Shown here: one piece after another, positions 36,386 through 45,900 of the stretch
Layout of the letters: every line of letters starts with the position of its first letter
Numbering within the stretch: the first letter of the stretch is position 1
Source: Erythrobacter sp. SCSIO 43205
GTDB lineage: Bacteria > Pseudomonadota > Alphaproteobacteria > Sphingomonadales > Sphingomonadaceae
NCBI RefSeq assembly: GCF_019904235.1
Contig: NZ_CP063202.1
Coordinates: 1,240,001 to 1,304,000, forward strand
DNA: 64,000 nt
Direction of reading: 5' to 3'
Translations under genes and position numbers: made by a program
Notes under the pieces: model-generated
Database searches by the model: none
Told to the model about the DNA's origin: nothing
What the model saw: the letters and a program-made list of their open reading frames with translations, nothing else

Positions 36386-37407
36386 CGGTCCACACTCGAG
36401 AAGTCGAGATCGCGCGCGACAAAGACAGAGACGCTGGTCCCGTGCCGCACTTTAAGCGTGGGCCGAATGGATTCCGGCTGTGCGATCTGCACGTTCTGTG
36501 TGCTGCCCGGAAGCGCGACCAACACTCCATCGCTCGCCTCATTAACGGCAAGCCCCACGCCAATATCGAGGACCGATTGCAAGATGGCTCCGCCAAAACG
36601 CTGGAGGAACTTGCTATCGACCTTACCACGAATACCAGCGCGCCCAAGCGGGTCGGAGGATGGCGAGTTGAGGGCAATGGTCACACCATCCGGGCGGATA
36701 AGCCGCGTCCACTGGACAAGCGCGCGGTTCTGTCCCGATTGAAGGTTGGCTTCGTACTCACCGTAAAGCCGGCTGCCGCGCTGGATCAGCACGCGGGTTC
36801 CGTCAAAGCTCATCACATCGCGCTGGACCAATGCCCGGACCCCGCCAGCCCGCGTCGAATCCAAGGCTGTCTCAAGAACGGCTGGGATGACGGTGCCTTG
36901 GGGAATTGTGAAAGAAGGGTTGCGCAGTCGGTCTGCCGAAACACGCTCAACGCCTTCTGCCTCTGCGCCCCGAGCGCTTGGCGAAATCGGCGCTTGAGCT
37001 TGAGCCTGAAACACCACTTGTGGGCCAGGATCGGCTCGTGGCGGCTGCGGCGCAGGCTCAAAAACAGGGAGTGGCGGGGGAAGTTGTCGAGAAGGGGCTG
37101 GCGATCGAATGATTGGCGGCGCAGCAGTTCGTATAAGGACCGGTGCTCGTTCAGCTGGTGGTGGAAGCGGTTCTCGGAACCGCTCCGGCAGGGACAATGG
37201 CGGCGGGGACTGGATCCTCGTTGTTGGCGGGCTCTCGTTGGTAGCCAGAACGCTTGGCACCTGAGCTTCATCTTCGCTCGCACCGAGCGCATTGTAGAGA
37301 ACTATCCCGCCAATGATGAGGACAGCGCCAAACGCCCACATTCCCCAGTCATTGCTCGACCCGGTGGGAACGATAGGCCGGATGTCCTTGGGTTCTGCGG
37401 TGCTCAT
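36382..37407 (-). CDS. virB10: VirB10/TrbI core-complex protein
   Basis: The 341-residue protein spans the envelope: a short cytosolic start, one transmembrane helix (WGMWAFGAVLIIGGIVLYNAL), a long proline-rich periplasmic stretch and the TrbI-like beta-barrel domain. Recognisable motifs are PQGTVIPAVLETALDS, RVLIQRGSRLYGEY and GRAGIRGKVDSKFLQRFGGA. It links inner-membrane ATPases to the outer-membrane pore. Confidence 0.95.
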   Translation of the reverse strand: MSTAEPKDIRPIVPTGSSNDWGMWAFGAVLIIGGIVLYNALGASEDEAQVPSVLATNESPPTTRIQSPPPLSLPERFREPLPPPAERAPVLIRTAAPPIIRSPAPSRQLPPPLPVFEPAPQPPRADPGPQVVFQAQAQAPISPSARGAEAEGVERVSADRLRNPSFTIPQGTVIPAVLETALDSTRAGGVRALVQRDVMSFDGTRVLIQRGSRLYGEYEANLQSGQNRALVQWTRLIRPDGVTIALNSPSSDPLGRAGIRGKVDSKFLQRFGGAILQSVLDIGVGLAVNEASDGVLVALPGSTQNVQIAQPESIRPTLKVRHGTSVSVFVARDLDFSSVDR

Positions 37408-38105
37408 GATGCGCCATCCTCGCGTTTGTTGCGCCGCGCGGTCGCTTTGTCGCGGTTGATGCGGAAGACGAGCTCTTCGTGCACCCGGTCGATCACAAAG
37501 ACATCGCCGCGCATATGGCCATTGACCACCTCTTCATCGCCCGTCGGCCCGATGGCAAAGACGGCTGGCAGAGCTTGGTCTGGTCCGTAGGTGATGACCG
37601 TCTTTTCGCCATTGTCGCGTACCGATTGGGGGCGAACTTCGCGGTCCCCCCGCAAACGATAACCCCAGGTGAGACCTTCTGGTGCCAAGGCCTCTGTTGT
37701 GGCCCGCGCTTCGATCGTGGGGCCATATTCCAAACGGACAAGGTAGGCGGCCATTAAGCCTTCGCCGGTCTCAAGCACAAACTCATAGCTGCGCTGGTCG
37801 GTATCGACCGAGAGGGTCGCTGGGCCTGCATCAGCTTGAGGAGTGATCTGCAATGTGTTTCTCTCGGTTGGAACGGACACATCCCAGCCTCTGCTTGTGC
37901 TCAGCATTGCGCGATTGATTGCCTCGCCCGGCTCGAGCATGACCGTAAGCGTGCTTGCAGGAAGTGCAGTGAGCACAATCGGCTGACCTTGCGACCAATG
38001 GACCGATTGAATGCGCGGATTGCTCGCGTCGGGAGCAGGGAACGTCTGCGCTACAGACGCGGCTGCGGGCAGCATTAAGAGAGCCAATGACGCAAGCACC
38101 CTCAT
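37404..38105 (-). CDS. virB9: VirB9 outer-membrane core protein
   Basis: The 233-residue protein has a Sec signal peptide (ending near ASVAQT) and the VirB9/TrbG pattern, including the C-terminal LTWGYRLRGDREVRPQSV and VFVIDRVHEELVFR segments. With VirB10 it forms the outer core ring. No VirB7 lipoprotein gene is seen beside it. Overlaps its neighbours by 4 bases each. Confidence 0.93.
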   Translation of the reverse strand: MRVLASLALLMLPAAASVAQTFPAPDASNPRIQSVHWSQGQPIVLTALPASTLTVMLEPGEAINRAMLSTSRGWDVSVPTERNTLQITPQADAGPATLSVDTDQRSYEFVLETGEGLMAAYLVRLEYGPTIEARATTEALAPEGLTWGYRLRGDREVRPQSVRDNGEKTVITYGPDQALPAVFAIGPTGDEEVVNGHMRGDVFVIDRVHEELVFRINRDKATARRNKREDGAS

Positions 38106-38839
38106 TGCACAGCTCCCTCGACCTCAGCAGGAATCTGCACTCCATTCACGATACCATCTTCCGGCAATGTCTCGGCGTCCCGGCGATAGCTCGTCACGCG
38201 GAAGCCCAGCGGATTTATGTAACGATCGGCTTCGCTCATTTGCGCCGAAACAAAATCGTATGAAATGATAGCCACCCAATATTGCGGCTGCTGAGCATTG
38301 CCGCGCGCATCGGACTGCGTCGTTGTAAATCGCACCATCGCTTGGTTATCGCGAAGGCCTGAGACGCTGCGCACTTCAGTCTGCAAAATTGCCCCTCGAG
38401 GCAGAAAGCTGAGCGGAGATGAAGGGTTTCCTGCAGCCATCAAACGCTGGTATCTAGCGGCCTCATTGCTGTCTGACCAAAGGGAAACCTTGCGATAGTC
38501 GTTTTGCAAATTGGCTTGCGTAAAACTCTCGCGGGCTATGACGTATTGCACCAGAAATGACCGTGTCAAGGCGGTGTCTGGAGCCACCACTTGGGCGCTC
38601 ATTGGGGCAAGGGCTTCCACATTTCCGGTCTGGCGATCGACTAGAAGCGTGTAGGGCTCCACAGTCTTGAGCGGGATCAGAAACACCAGCGCAACGGCCT
38701 CTAAAAGTGCGACAACAGCCGCGATGATCGCAACGACCCAAGCTCGCCTGCTAGAGCGTTCCAGGTCATCAGTGACGCTTTTCGCCCAGTCTTCAGAGAC
38801 CGGAAGATCGGTCACGTCAATGTCAGTGTTCGCGTTCAT
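38102..38839 (-). CDS. virB8: VirB8 assembly factor
   Basis: The 245-residue inner-membrane protein has a cytosolic start, one transmembrane helix (AWVVAIIAAVVALLEAVALV) and the NTF2-like periplasmic domain typical of VirB8, with YVIARESFTQANLQNDY and the late YWVAIISYDF segment. VirB8 scaffolds early T4SS assembly. Overlaps virB6 and virB9 by 4 bases. Confidence 0.93.
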   Translation of the reverse strand: MNANTDIDVTDLPVSEDWAKSVTDDLERSSRRAWVVAIIAAVVALLEAVALVFLIPLKTVEPYTLLVDRQTGNVEALAPMSAQVVAPDTALTRSFLVQYVIARESFTQANLQNDYRKVSLWSDSNEAARYQRLMAAGNPSSPLSFLPRGAILQTEVRSVSGLRDNQAMVRFTTTQSDARGNAQQPQYWVAIISYDFVSAQMSEADRYINPLGFRVTSYRRDAETLPEDGIVNGVQIPAEVEGAVQ

Positions 38840-40026
38840 GACTGCTGGTCTCTTAAGCGCGCTGCACGCGATGTGCGCTGGTTAGTTCTTCGAAACGAAC
38901 TGCCAAGACGCGGTGGGTTGGTTGAAATTGGCTGAGCTGCGCCTTGTGACGCGGATCTATCATCAGATGCCCGCGTCAGCCTTTCGTTTGAGATCAATTG
39001 TTCGCGCCGAACCGAGTTTTCGATGAAAGTGCTGATGCGTTCCGCCCGGATCATCCCGGTATCGCGCGGCGATTGCTGCGAGCCTGCCGCTGGCGCTGCG
39101 TTGTTCCAACCACCGCGCAATGCTGGTGCATCGGGCAAAGTGAGCCAGCCCCTGTAAAAGGTGACCTTTGCAAGGAGCCAGATCACACCGATCTTGACCA
39201 GAAGGAACGCAAGCATGATCGCCAGAATCTCGGTCGGGGCCGCCGGCGTTGCGTATCCGAGGTCCCTCACTTCCAAGGCGTCCGCAAGCCACGGCTCCAG
39301 AATTGCAAGCTGGACCGTCAAGACGATGGTCACACCGACCGATCCGGCAATGGTGAAGACCAGCCCCTTGATCCACCCGGCGAAAATGCCGCGCGTTTGT
39401 GAGAAAAAGAACAGCCCTGCAACGAGCGGCGCGACCGCCAGCAACAGCCCTGCCCCTATCCGCAAGATCCCGAGCGTTCCGATCACGCTTGCAAGGTAAA
39501 GTACGCGCGCGCTGCCGAACCCTGTATCGTCTTCAATCGCCGCTGAACGAAAGGTGCTGCCAGCCTCGTCGCCGCCTACAAGTGCAGCTACATTTCGCCC
39601 GGTGCCGATGGTCGTGAGCGCAACAAGCGAGTTGTCTGCAGCTTCCAGCCGCTGGGTGAAGCCTTGAGGACCGCCATTGCCGCTCGAGGTCTGGATGACG
39701 CTCGCGACCTCAGCTGGTGCCTTTAGGGTAACATCGTAGACCACAGTTCTGAAGGCTGGCCAGGACAGGGCCAGAGTCAGTACGATGCCAATCTTGATCA
39801 CATCAAAGACAACATCGCGCGCGGCTGGCTGAGGACCGAACAGGAGCCGAACGCCAAACAGCGCGATGAAAAGGGCAAGCATACCAGAAAGAACAAGCGA
39901 AGCTGTTGAGCCAGGCTGCCCCAAGGCCTGAAAGCCATAGGAACCAATCAGCTGCGCTTGGCAGTCGATATGCGTGAGCGTGCGTTCGAGAAACTCGTCG
40001 CCGGTGATGATTGGGGGGCAAGCCAT
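38836..40026 (-). CDS. virB6: VirB6/TrbL polytopic inner-membrane protein
   Basis: The 396-residue protein has about six hydrophobic segments (for example ASLVLSGMLALFIALFGVRLL and TEILAIMLAFLLVKIGVIWLL) with a central periplasmic loop, matching VirB6. The C-terminal 80 residues are hydrophilic and basic. It forms part of the inner-membrane channel. Start overlaps the virB4 stop by one base. Confidence 0.92.
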   Translation of the reverse strand: MACPPIITGDEFLERTLTHIDCQAQLIGSYGFQALGQPGSTASLVLSGMLALFIALFGVRLLFGPQPAARDVVFDVIKIGIVLTLALSWPAFRTVVYDVTLKAPAEVASVIQTSSGNGGPQGFTQRLEAADNSLVALTTIGTGRNVAALVGGDEAGSTFRSAAIEDDTGFGSARVLYLASVIGTLGILRIGAGLLLAVAPLVAGLFFFSQTRGIFAGWIKGLVFTIAGSVGVTIVLTVQLAILEPWLADALEVRDLGYATPAAPTEILAIMLAFLLVKIGVIWLLAKVTFYRGWLTLPDAPALRGGWNNAAPAAGSQQSPRDTGMIRAERISTFIENSVRREQLISNERLTRASDDRSASQGAAQPISTNPPRLGSSFRRTNQRTSRAARLRDQQS

Positions 40027-42401
40027 TATGCGGCCCGCTCGATCAATCGGTGAAGCCAGTTTGCGGGGTCTGGCCCGGTTTGCTCAACCAACTCATCGAA
40101 CAACCGCACTGTGCTTTCGCGGCCCGACAGGATTGTCAGAAGATCCGCCTCACCGGAAAGGTCAAGCCGCGCCACCACGCTCTCACGCCCATGCTTGATC
40201 AAGAAGCAGCGCGAGGTGTCTGGGAGCGTGCGCACAAGATCAAACTCATGGCGGCTAAGGCCAAAACCGTTGATGTAATCCTCCGCCCGCGCCTTGGGGT
40301 TGATCATGAAAATCTGGGTTGCGGCCTGTTCAACGATGGCGCTTGCAATCTGGCTTTCCAGCGCATCTGAAGCGCTTTGTGTGGCGAAACCGACGATACC
40401 ATTGCGCTTACGGATGGTTTTCTCCCAATCCTTGATCCGTCGCACGAAGACTTCATCATCAAGCGCCTTCCAGCCTTCATCGATTACGATGACTGACGGT
40501 GTGCCATCCAACCGTTCCTCCACCCGGTGGAAGAAGTAGAACATCGCAGGAGTACGGCAGGCTGGGTCATCGAGGATGGCTGTCATATCAAAGCCAACCG
40601 TTTCTGCATTGAGGTCGGTGAGATCGCGCTCGTTGTCGAAGAGCCATGCGCGCTCGCCATCGCCCCACCATGGGCGAAGGCGCGAGTAAAGGTCATCAGC
40701 TTCAGGTCTTGCGTTTCCGCGGAAGAGCTCAACCAGATGCCTCAGACGGCGCTTTTCCGCAGGTTGCGCAAAGCTCGTGTCGAGCGCGTCACGGATGGCA
40801 TCTAGCTCATTCGTGCTCGCGCCGCCTGCTAGCAGCCCGATCCAATCCAGAAGGAACTGTCGATTGGCTGGCGTGTCTTCCATTTGAAGCGGATTCACCC
40901 CCGCTTTGGTGCCTGGTCTCAGCCGGTCATACTGTCCACCAATCGCGCGGATGAATAGTTCTGCACCTCTGTCTTTATCAAAGAAAATGATGCGAGGGCT
41001 GAAACGACGAGCCTGTGCCAGCAGAAAGTTGAGCACCACTGTCTTGCCCGAGCCAGATGGGCCAATGACGGTAAAGTTACCAAGATCTGCCTGATGGAAG
41101 TTGAAGAAGTAGGGCCCGGCAGCCGTTGTCTCAAACAAGGTGACTGCGTCGCCCCAGTGATTACCCCTTGCCCTTCCGACGGGGAAGTTATGTAGACTCG
41201 CAAGCCCAGCAAAATTTGAGGTTGAGACAAGCCCGCGCCTGCCAATGTAGCGAAAGTTAGCGGGAAATTGTGCCCAGAAAGTTGGTTCTAATGCGATGTC
41301 TTCGCGCACTGCATTGACACCCAGATCAGCCAGAAGTGCAATGACTTCAGCGACATGAGCTTCGAGGTCCTCCAATGAGTCCGCATGAACCGCTATGCTT
41401 GTGTGATGCTCGCCAAATCCTGCGCGGCCTGCTGCAACCTCGTCCTTGGCATCGGTTAGCTCATCGCGCAGCGAGAGCGCTTCATCCTCGACCGACTTCA
41501 TTCGGCGCAAGGACAAGTTCATCTGACTAAGCGCCTGTCCCCGCTCAACCATTGCAAAACTCTGCGAGACCTGAAGCTCGAACGGCAGCCGATAGAGCTC
41601 GTCAAACATGCCCGGGAAGGTCGAGCTCGGATAATCCTTGATCGAGACGAGCGCGACAAACCGGCGGGGCGCATCGCCGGCTGCTCCAAGTTCCACCGTA
41701 TCCTGCCCAAAGCTCACCCTGCGCGATGGAATGAAGTGTCCCAGATCACCATGCGGCAAAGCAACAGGCTTCATTTCAGCGTTGAAGAGGCAGGACAAAA
41801 ACTCCAGCGGCTCAGAGCGCTTGCCAAGGGGCGTATCATAGAGACTAAGCACATGGGGATCATATGCCCCAAGCGACGCCACTAAGGCCTCCCGCGCACG
41901 ATCAAGCGCGTGCTTCTCTGAGGCGATGAGGTTTGAATTCCGGTCGGCGCTATTGGCAAACCAGCTGCGCAGACGGTCAGCGATACCGATTTTGCCTTGC
42001 AGTGGACGGCGAATAATCGTGACGAATAAATCGTTCACGAACAGTTGCTTGTCCTCAAGCTTGCTTTGCCATTGCTCATCAAGTCGAGCAGAGAAGTCGT
42101 CAGCCGCCACTGGGTCCAACTCGGCCTCAGCCCGGCGACGCACCACGTGATGATAAATCGCAAAGCGCGAACTACCCAAAGTGCGCAGCATCGCATCTCT
42201 CAAGCCTGCGCGGTAGTTCAGTTCGTCAGTATCGGCCGTCTCAAACAAGAGCCCACCAAGCCTTATGGTCTGCATAAGAAGGCCGTCACGGGTCTGGATT
42301 GTCACATCGTCGATATGGCGCGCGTAAGGCAAATGCGTGCCCGCTGGCGCCTCATTGGCAATGGTTTTTGGATCTCGCGTTAAGGCCGATAGGAATTGCA
42401 T
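40026..42401 (-). CDS. virB4: VirB4 secretion ATPase
   Basis: The 791-residue inner-membrane ATPase has an N-terminal CagE/TrbE region (THLPYARHIDDVTIQTRDG), Walker A GPSGSGKT at about residue 446 and Walker B VIVIDEGWKAL near 637. Typical length for VirB4. I chose the ATG at 42401, which gives a 22-base overlap with virB3; a longer frame to 42455 would start with TTG deep inside virB3. Confidence 0.95.
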   Translation of the reverse strand: MQFLSALTRDPKTIANEAPAGTHLPYARHIDDVTIQTRDGLLMQTIRLGGLLFETADTDELNYRAGLRDAMLRTLGSSRFAIYHHVVRRRAEAELDPVAADDFSARLDEQWQSKLEDKQLFVNDLFVTIIRRPLQGKIGIADRLRSWFANSADRNSNLIASEKHALDRAREALVASLGAYDPHVLSLYDTPLGKRSEPLEFLSCLFNAEMKPVALPHGDLGHFIPSRRVSFGQDTVELGAAGDAPRRFVALVSIKDYPSSTFPGMFDELYRLPFELQVSQSFAMVERGQALSQMNLSLRRMKSVEDEALSLRDELTDAKDEVAAGRAGFGEHHTSIAVHADSLEDLEAHVAEVIALLADLGVNAVREDIALEPTFWAQFPANFRYIGRRGLVSTSNFAGLASLHNFPVGRARGNHWGDAVTLFETTAAGPYFFNFHQADLGNFTVIGPSGSGKTVVLNFLLAQARRFSPRIIFFDKDRGAELFIRAIGGQYDRLRPGTKAGVNPLQMEDTPANRQFLLDWIGLLAGGASTNELDAIRDALDTSFAQPAEKRRLRHLVELFRGNARPEADDLYSRLRPWWGDGERAWLFDNERDLTDLNAETVGFDMTAILDDPACRTPAMFYFFHRVEERLDGTPSVIVIDEGWKALDDEVFVRRIKDWEKTIRKRNGIVGFATQSASDALESQIASAIVEQAATQIFMINPKARAEDYINGFGLSRHEFDLVRTLPDTSRCFLIKHGRESVVARLDLSGEADLLTILSGRESTVRLFDELVEQTGPDPANWLHRLIERAA

Positions 42402-42667
42402 TTCCAAAGGCCATAATTCTTGACGCGAGGGCAGTTGCGCACCCGGGTTATCCAAAGGTCAAAGATGCGTGGTTCATGAAGGCAAGCAAGCATGCCAATG
42501 CCGTGGATTACGACTGCCACAAGTAGCACCCACCAAGCCTGAAAGATAAGGAAAAGTTCAACTGCAATAATGCCGTTGATGACAAAGAAGGTGTAGGTGA
42601 CACCAGCAAACATCTGCGGACGCGTAAGCGCGACAAACAGCGTATTGCGCTGCAATTGATGGTCCAT
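42380..42667 (-). CDS. virB3: VirB3 inner-membrane protein
   Basis: The 95-residue protein has two adjacent hydrophobic stretches (GVTYTFFVINGIIAVELFLI and WWVLLVAVVIHGIGMLACL) and the family's C-terminal signature CPRVKNYGLWKCNSYRP. It is the first gene of the VirB operon. The ATG at 42667 has GAGGG upstream and is preferred over an in-frame TTG at 42679. Confidence 0.92.
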   Translation of the reverse strand: MDHQLQRNTLFVALTRPQMFAGVTYTFFVINGIIAVELFLIFQAWWVLLVAVVIHGIGMLACLHEPRIFDLWITRVRNCPRVKNYGLWKCNSYRP

Positions 42668-42823
42668 TGCTACCCTCAAAGATCACGATTCGAGAAACTC
42701 CAAGCCCGAAGAGCAATGCAGAGAATTTGTTGGCCCAATGCAATCATAGGACTATCTATTCACCAGACATTTGCACAGCATTTTTCTTTGTGGAGTGATT
42801 GACCGGAGTAGTGATCAGCTTTT

Positions 42824-42847
42824 GTCCGCTCCCAACCCCAATTTCAG
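42824..42847 (+). repeat. Dispersed junction motif, copy 2 (diverged)
   Basis: GTCCGCTCCCAACCCCAATTTCAG matches 18 of 24 positions of the copy at 53814-53837. It lies in the gap between virB3 and the STAND gene, opposite in orientation to the copy on the other side of the STAND gene. Confidence 0.5.
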
Positions 42848-42914
42848 ACGCGAGGCTATGGCGTCATGTGGGCCGTTAGCGGACTGTCTGCTTTAGAAGG
42901 GTCAGTGAGAAAAA

Positions 42915-45900
42915 TTACCGCCCCGTCGCATCCCGCACCGCTTCTTCGGCACCATAAATGTTCAAGTCCAAGAGAGCTTCATAAATATCCATGGCCCTTT
43001 TCCTGATTGCTGAATCATTCCGCATGAGAGATATGCAAACTTGAACCAGTTCTCGCCCCAACAACCTGTCTTGGCCATTCTTGTCGTTCGCGAGAACTTC
43101 CGTGGCTTTGCCACAAATATCCAGCAGTAACTCATCGAAGTCGGCATGTAGGAGAAGGGTCTGCAGTGCCTCCGCAAAATTGAATCCTAACGCTTCGTCG
43201 AAAGCTTCATCATTGCCCAACAACGCTTCAAGGAACTCCCGAGTGTGTTGGTCGGGCTGTAGCTTCCTGCGACGGTCTACCGCTCGCGAGATAGCTTTGG
43301 CATCATCGCCAGCAGCCTGCGGCAGGGCGTTGATAAGGATGTCGTGGGAACGACCGCGCAGCCCGTGGCTGTCTTCTTTCCAAGCGGCAGCTGTAGCGAG
43401 AAAATACCCTTGTTTCGCCCGTTCATCGCCATCTGGTAGCGTACGGGCCAGCGCTGCAAACTCTGAATTATCAGGATTCACGAGGCTTTCGGCCGTCACA
43501 AACTCGGCTGCGCATTGCACAATCTGCAGATTATCACTGCCAAGCCAATGGTTGAGCATTTCAAGAAGCAAATCTTCCGGCACCATGCCCCTGATTGGCC
43601 AGATCGCCACCACAACATCCAAACTCTCAAAGATTGAGGGGTCTTTCTCCCAGAGCTGTCGGACGAATTTTTGCGTCTCCCCGCGATCAGCCCAAAACAG
43701 AGCGCGCCCCAGGTAGCTCAATACAGCTTGCCAAATCGCTGGGTCTTCAAGGCGATCGACATGGCGTTGCAACACTTCAAGCCATCCGTCACAATCGGCT
43801 TCGTCCCGGTAAGTGAGCCCATGGTGTATGGCACTTAGTATTGTGTAATTGTGGTGCGGCAATATCCGCATTCCGCCAATGCCATGATCAAACATGATGC
43901 TTCGACACTCGTTCTCGTGTCTTGTATCGGTTTTCTCGTGGCGTTCCTCGAACTCCAACCGGTCTTGTATTTGTTTGGCTTCCGTGTCTGGATCGCATTC
44001 CAGCCAGCTTTCCAGCAATTCGAGCGTATCGTGAGGCAAGCCGTCTAATATACCGGCAACCTTGCCAAGCGCCGAAGCCGCACGTTGATACCATTTATCG
44101 GAATGGAAGCCTCGCTTCGTTAGCTCAAGAACGAGATCGTGTACTTTCTGGGCGAGCTTTTGATCCGGCTTGTCCCCTTGACCGTTGCCGCCACCTAGCT
44201 GATCGACCAACTCTCCGGCAGTATACTCATGTTTGCCTGGTTCCAGTCGGTCCAGTGCTATGGCAATTGCCCGATCTGGATGCTGTTTGCCAAAAGCGCC
44301 AAAAGCGCGAGAAACTTCTACCACTCCGCCTGAGCGCGATGTGGGATATTCCAATCGATCACCCTCTGGTGACACATCATTGATTTTTCCGAGCATCCCC
44401 ATGATCGCGTCATCCGACGCTTTGCCCATCTGTTCGTGATCCATCGGGGAGCCGACAAACGAGGCCATATGATGACGGGATCGGCTTAGATGTCGGGGAT
44501 TTTTCGCGCGCCACTCCAAGATTTGACGTCGCCTGCGAGCGGAAATTTTGTCTTGCGGAAATCTCTCCAGCATCGCCAAGCGGAATTGGTCGGTCCACCT
44601 TTGTCGATCTCTCCTCAGGGACGCTTCACCTTCTTGGAGTTCTTCGTCCTCATAACACTGCCATGCTTCGATCTTGTCGCGCAGCAATTCCAGTTTCTCT
44701 ACAGGCAAATGGGGCGAAACAGCCTCGATTAATTCCTGCGATATGAGGCCTGGGACAGATCCAATGGCCCCATCTCGTAAAGCTACGGTCGGATTGCCAA
44801 TAAACAAGCGCCGATCATCGGCCATCAAAAATTCAAATGACTCTTTAAGGAGGTTCTCGCCCGCAGCCACAAGAGTGCCCGCGATCAGCTCCTGGACTTG
44901 GTCGATCTCGATCTCGACAACCGGCTCCAGAACCGCCCATGCTTCTCCTGGATTTTCCTCAGCAAGTTTCTTTAGTGCGGCTTCGAGCACGGCAAAAGGA
45001 TCATCCTTGTTAACGGGATCATCCCAATCCCAAGGGAGCACGTCCACACGGGCATATTGATTGCGATAGCCAAAGTCGGCGGATTCAGCAGATTGGGCTA
45101 GCCCGACGAACCAAGGTAGAAGCACTCTCACAAATTCTGCAGGTGCCTTTTCGGCAAATTTATGAAGGTCGTAGAGAGTCTTTGTGCGGTATCGATCAAC
45201 CTCCAATTGCTCAATCCAAAGCGCCAGAACGTCGGCAGATTCAACGAAACGACCGTCTGAGTTAAGTGTTCTAATCAGATGAGATACCCCGTAATCATCG
45301 ATCTGCGAACGCCCGAACATCTTTTGCAGATGTTCCTTGATCCTGTCGGTGAACAACTCAGCCTGTTCGAATGTGCGAAATGCGATGTAGTCAAATTCTG
45401 CATCGTCCCATTCTTGCTCGATCAATCCTGTCGCAAAATCGGAATCATGGTCCATTTCTGCCGCCAAAAGAGAAGCAGCAATCCACCGATATTCCTCGCT
45501 CCTCATGAGTGTTGGAAGCTGGTCACGAACATGATCTCGCCAACCGTCCCAAAATTTCACAACGTTGCTTAAGGAGCGACGAGCGAGAATAGAATCATCG
45601 CGGATGAAACGCTCAATCCATGCGATTTCGATGGTGTCGGGCAGCGCATTGATCGAAACGATGTCTGCCGCAAGATGACGAACATGACGGCGGGTTTTGT
45701 TGCTCGACAGAAGCGCGTCAATCGCCAGTCGGTATTTGTCTATATCGACCCATCGCAGCCTTTGAAGCGAACGAAGGACTGTCGCACGGACGAACAAGCT
45801 ATCCTGCTTTTCCCAAACATACTCGGCAAGATCATGCCCGGAGGAGAAGGATCGCGCCTGGAAATCATCCAGCCATGACTGGTGGGAGAAGCCCAGATTC

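Noticed and set aside
36442..37590. 382-codon plus-strand frame opposite virB10
   Set aside because: It is the complement of the virB10 and virB9 genes, which carry family motifs and coupled overlaps.
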